DNA of 64,000 nucleotides from Faeciplasma sp048393055 (GTDB lineage: Bacteria > Bacillota > Clostridia > Oscillospirales > Ruminococcaceae), in the NCBI GenBank assembly GCA_048393055.1, contig DBFJJS010000017.1, forward strand, positions 1 through 64,000, written 5' to 3'. Below the pieces are notes generated by a model. The model was not told the origin of the DNA and did not search any database. It saw nothing but the letters and a program-made list of their open reading frames with translations. Shown here in pieces: positions 61,215 through 64,000 of this stretch (within the stretch, counting starts at the first letter, position 1; every line of letters begins with the position of its first letter). A program made the position numbers and the translations under genes.

Positions 61215-62801
61215 ATGAATATAAAAGGATTTTCGCAGTTTGCTTCGGGAAACGGCGGCAGGGAAAAGAAAAAGATAAACAAGCGCCATTTAAAGTACGG
61301 CTCACTGGCGACGGGGCTGACGGTGCTGTTCGTCGCGGCGGTAGTGCTTGTGAACATAGTTGTCACGATGCTCTTCGACCGCTTCCCGATAACCCTCGAC
61401 CTGACGGGAGACAGCATATATTCCGTGTCGGAGGAGACGCGCGACTATGTCGAAGGGATAACCTCCCCGGTCAGCATAACGATAATGGCGACGGAGGACA
61501 ATTTCCGCTCCATAAGCGACTATACCGTGCAGTGCGCGGAGCTTTTGGAGAATTATCAGCAGTATAACCCGCTTATATCGGTGAGCTACAGGGATCTTTT
61601 GTCGAACCCTGATTTTACCGCCAACTATTCGCAGGTGCTTACCAGCGGCGACATTATAGTAGAGCTTGACAATCAGGAGCACAACAGGGTAAAAGTGGTT
61701 TCGCTGTGCGACATTATAAACGTGCCGGACGACTATGCAGCCACCCTCGCGGGGTATGAGCAGAGCTACGGCGCGCTCTATACCCACCAGATGTTCGATT
61801 ATTACGGCATTATAGTTTCCTCAAACGCAGAGCAGGCTATAACCTCCGCGATAATGGCGGTTACCGACGCCAACCCAATAACCGTTGCGACGCTTACATA
61901 TCCCGGAGGAAACGAATCTGATGTAAGCGGACTTACCAATTTACTGGATAAAAACGGATATGTTTTGACTACGCTAAACATCCAGACCGACGACATCCCG
62001 GAGGACGTGGATATTATCATAATCCCTGCTCCGAAGGTAGATTATACCGAGGCTGAGACCCAGAAGATATCAGAGTGGCTTACAAACGGGGGAGAGCTCG
62101 GGCGCGACCTTATATATGTCGCCTCCGCGCAGCAGGCTCAAACGCCTAATCTCGACGCGCTGCTATACAGGTACGGCATAACGGTGGAGGATAAGATAAT
62201 ATACGAGACAAACTCCAACTACTATACCGGTGTTCAGAATTACACCTTCCAGACGATGGCTTCAGAAAATTACAGGGACGACATAGCAAATCCGGAGCTG
62301 TCGCTGGTTGTGCCGAATGCGAGGGCGGTAACAGCAAGGTTTAACTTAGAGAGTGGATATACTACCTGTGAGGTGCTGGTAAACTCCTCGAACGGCGCTG
62401 TGCTCAGGGATATGTACGACACATCTTCCGAATGGGATGCGTCCGAGGCTCAGGAAAGAGGGACTTTCAGCTCCGTTGTTTTGGGACGGTATGAGGCTCT
62501 CAATCAGGATACGCACATATCCTCTTATACAAACGTCATAGCGGTGGGCTCAGACCTCATGCTTTCAAGCACTCTGATGTCTGCGTCGCAGTTCAACAAC
62601 GGCGACTTCTTCCTCAGCCTTATCAACGAGCTGAGCGGCAAGACCGAGGGCATCACAATTCTTCCTAAAACCATTCAAGCGTCGGGGGTTCTGGTAAACG
62701 ACACCGTCAAGAATTCTCTTAACCTTACATTCGCAGTTATAATACCCGCGCTCGTGCTGATAGTAGGCACAGCCGTCTGGATTAGAAGGAGACACATGTA
62801 A
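61215..62801 (+). CDS. GldG-family ABC-type accessory protein
   Basis: A 528-residue protein with one N-terminal membrane segment (about 30-55), a large extracytoplasmic domain containing DLTGDSIYSVSEETRDYVEGI, and a C-terminal membrane segment ending IRRRHM. This is the GldG/DUF4350-like layout. The domain has a Rossmann-like glutamine amidotransferase-related fold in the family but no catalytic residues evident here. It lies between the permease and a DUF4340 gene. Confidence 0.85.
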   Translation: MNIKGFSQFASGNGGREKKKINKRHLKYGSLATGLTVLFVAAVVLVNIVVTMLFDRFPITLDLTGDSIYSVSEETRDYVEGITSPVSITIMATEDNFRSISDYTVQCAELLENYQQYNPLISVSYRDLLSNPDFTANYSQVLTSGDIIVELDNQEHNRVKVVSLCDIINVPDDYAATLAGYEQSYGALYTHQMFDYYGIIVSSNAEQAITSAIMAVTDANPITVATLTYPGGNESDVSGLTNLLDKNGYVLTTLNIQTDDIPEDVDIIIIPAPKVDYTEAETQKISEWLTNGGELGRDLIYVASAQQAQTPNLDALLYRYGITVEDKIIYETNSNYYTGVQNYTFQTMASENYRDDIANPELSLVVPNARAVTARFNLESGYTTCEVLVNSSNGAVLRDMYDTSSEWDASEAQERGTFSSVVLGRYEALNQDTHISSYTNVIAVGSDLMLSSTLMSASQFNNGDFFLSLINELSGKTEGITILPKTIQASGVLVNDTVKNSLNLTFAVIIPALVLIVGTAVWIRRRHM

Positions 62802-64000
62802 ATGAAATCAAGGACGAGAAACTTAATCTTTGTCGCAATATTCGTAGTCTGCCTTGCCCTGGTATTCCTGCTGCTGGTTTTGACGCAGCCCAAGGAGGGA
62901 AGCGACGCCGAGAGCGATATAACGGCCGACACATCCGTCGTACTCCTTTCAGGAACTAACGATGACGTTGCGAGTATGACGGTAAAAAACGATAGCGGCG
63001 AGTACACCATAACCAGCAGCTCGAAGGGTTTTTCTGTGGTCGAGCTCGAGGGTCTGAGGCAGAACACAACGACCCTTTCTGCTATGGCCAACTGCGCGTC
63101 CGGCATAACAGCTCAGACACTTGCGGAGGAAAACGCTTCCGACCTTGAAAAATACGGGCTTTCCGAGGACGACCCCGAAGCAAGCTGCACTGTTACGCTA
63201 AAGGATGGCACCACCTATACGATTCTCTACGGTATAACCGCTCCCGACGGTAACAGCGTCTATGTCAGATTTGCAGACAGCAACGACGTATATGTGGTCC
63301 TTGCAAACTCATCTACTTATTTTTATAATCCAAAGGAGAGGTTCATAAGCCTTATAGTTCACGATGAAATAGCAAGCGAGAGCGTGGCGCCTACAATAGA
63401 CCTTCTCACGGTAACGAGAAAGGACCTAGACTATGACATAGTGTTCGAGGACGATACCAAAAATTACGCCTCGGACGAGGTTTCAATGGCGTCCTCGCAG
63501 GTGATGATCTCCCCTGTGTATGCATATCTCGATATTATAAACTCTAATGCCATCATATACGGCATCTGGGGGCTTACCGCCACCGAGGCGATAGTTCCGT
63601 TCCCGACGGAGGAAGACTTCGAACAGTATGGTCTTGACGACCCGTTCTGCACGGTAGTATTAAACGCGGAGCTTCAGACGTATACTCTTAAAATAGGCGA
63701 CGTGGCGTCCTATACCTACGATGAGGAGGGCAACGAGACAAACGAGCCCGCTTACTTCTACGGCTACTTTGAAGGCGTGGACGTAATATATACCTTTGCC
63801 GCGAGCGAGGTGCCGTGGGCGACGTTCATGCCCATAGATATACTTTCGAGCATGATGACCTCAAATTACATTCTCAAGCTCGACTACATGGATATTCAGG
63901 TGCACAACGGCGAGGATATAGACTATTACTTTGACGTCACCGGAGACGTTGATACCACTGAGCTGAGCGCAACGCTCAACGGCAATCCCGTGGACACCCC
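62802..64000 (+). CDS. DUF4340 domain protein, cut by the window end
   Basis: An open frame of 399 residues without a stop. It starts MKSRTRNLIFVAIFVV (a single membrane anchor) after AAGGAG. The extracytoplasmic part has the DUF4340 repeats LEKYGLSEDDPEASCTVTL and FEQYGLDDPFCTVVL, each followed by a short beta-rich segment. DUF4340 proteins regularly follow GldG genes and are thought to be surface components of the transporter. Its end is outside the window. Confidence 0.85.
   Translation, partial: MKSRTRNLIFVAIFVVCLALVFLLLVLTQPKEGSDAESDITADTSVVLLSGTNDDVASMTVKNDSGEYTITSSSKGFSVVELEGLRQNTTTLSAMANCASGITAQTLAEENASDLEKYGLSEDDPEASCTVTLKDGTTYTILYGITAPDGNSVYVRFADSNDVYVVLANSSTYFYNPKERFISLIVHDEIASESVAPTIDLLTVTRKDLDYDIVFEDDTKNYASDEVSMASSQVMISPVYAYLDIINSNAIIYGIWGLTATEAIVPFPTEEDFEQYGLDDPFCTVVLNAELQTYTLKIGDVASYTYDEEGNETNEPAYFYGYFEGVDVIYTFAASEVPWATFMPIDILSSMMTSNYILKLDYMDIQVHNGEDIDYYFDVTGDVDTTELSATLNGNPVDT

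Overview
This 64 kb window spans the replication origin of a Bacillota (Firmicutes) chromosome, most likely a member of class Clostridia. The evidence is the gene order around dnaA, which follows the Bacillus/Clostridium origin plan. Leftward on the minus strand run dnaA, dnaN, yaaA (S4), recF, remB, gyrB and gyrA. Rightward on the plus strand run rpmH, rnpA, yidD, yidC, jag, mnmE, mnmG, rsmG, noc, parA and parB. Base composition looks roughly balanced by eye, with AT-rich promoters and several GC-rich intergenic blocks. A cytoplasmic GH10 xylanase and a polysaccharide deacetylase fit a plant-polymer-using anaerobe, but genus and family cannot be fixed from the sequence alone.

Region by region: 0.2-2.7 kb (minus) holds GtrA, a sugar-phosphate nucleotidyltransferase and DegV. 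3.2-6.8 kb (plus) is a two-gene heterodimeric ABC exporter whose first ATPase has a degenerate site. 6.9-17.7 kb (minus) is the origin-left operon set. 15.86-16.29 kb is the probable oriC. 18.0-29.6 kb (plus) is the origin-right set with two parS sites. 29.6-33.9 kb holds a tandem repeat, the xylanase, guaB and birA. 34.0-37.9 kb has glyS divergent from serC-serA. 38.2-48.4 kb is mixed: deacetylase, TatD nuclease, tRNA-Glu and tRNA-Met, a YdbS/YdbT-like pair, a sodium:alanine symporter overlapping dut tail to tail, a U32 protein, zapA, an LCP-like protein and a SLOG protein. 48.6-59.3 kb (plus) is alr followed by the rimP-nusA-ylxR-ylxQ-infB-rbfA-nrnA-truB-ribF operon and gltX. 59.5-64.0 kb is a GldA/GldF/GldG/DUF4340 transporter operon cut by the window edge.

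Functionally the window covers replication initiation (dnaA, dnaN, oriC), topology (gyrase), segregation and nucleoid occlusion (parA, parB, noc, parS, zapA), membrane protein insertion (yidC, yidD, jag), tRNA modification (mnmE, mnmG, truB) and translation (infB, nusA, rimP, rbfA, serS, glyS, gltX).

The most notable signal is at oriC. Canonical TTATCCACA DnaA boxes were not found between dnaA and dnaN. The spacer instead carries eight same-strand copies of GTTNAAAA, then a GC cluster, three TAG triplets and an AT-rich tract, in the order of the B. subtilis basal unwinding system. DnaA itself has a diverged DNA-recognition helix (NRNHSTM where GGRDHTTV is usual), which suggests that protein and box have changed together.
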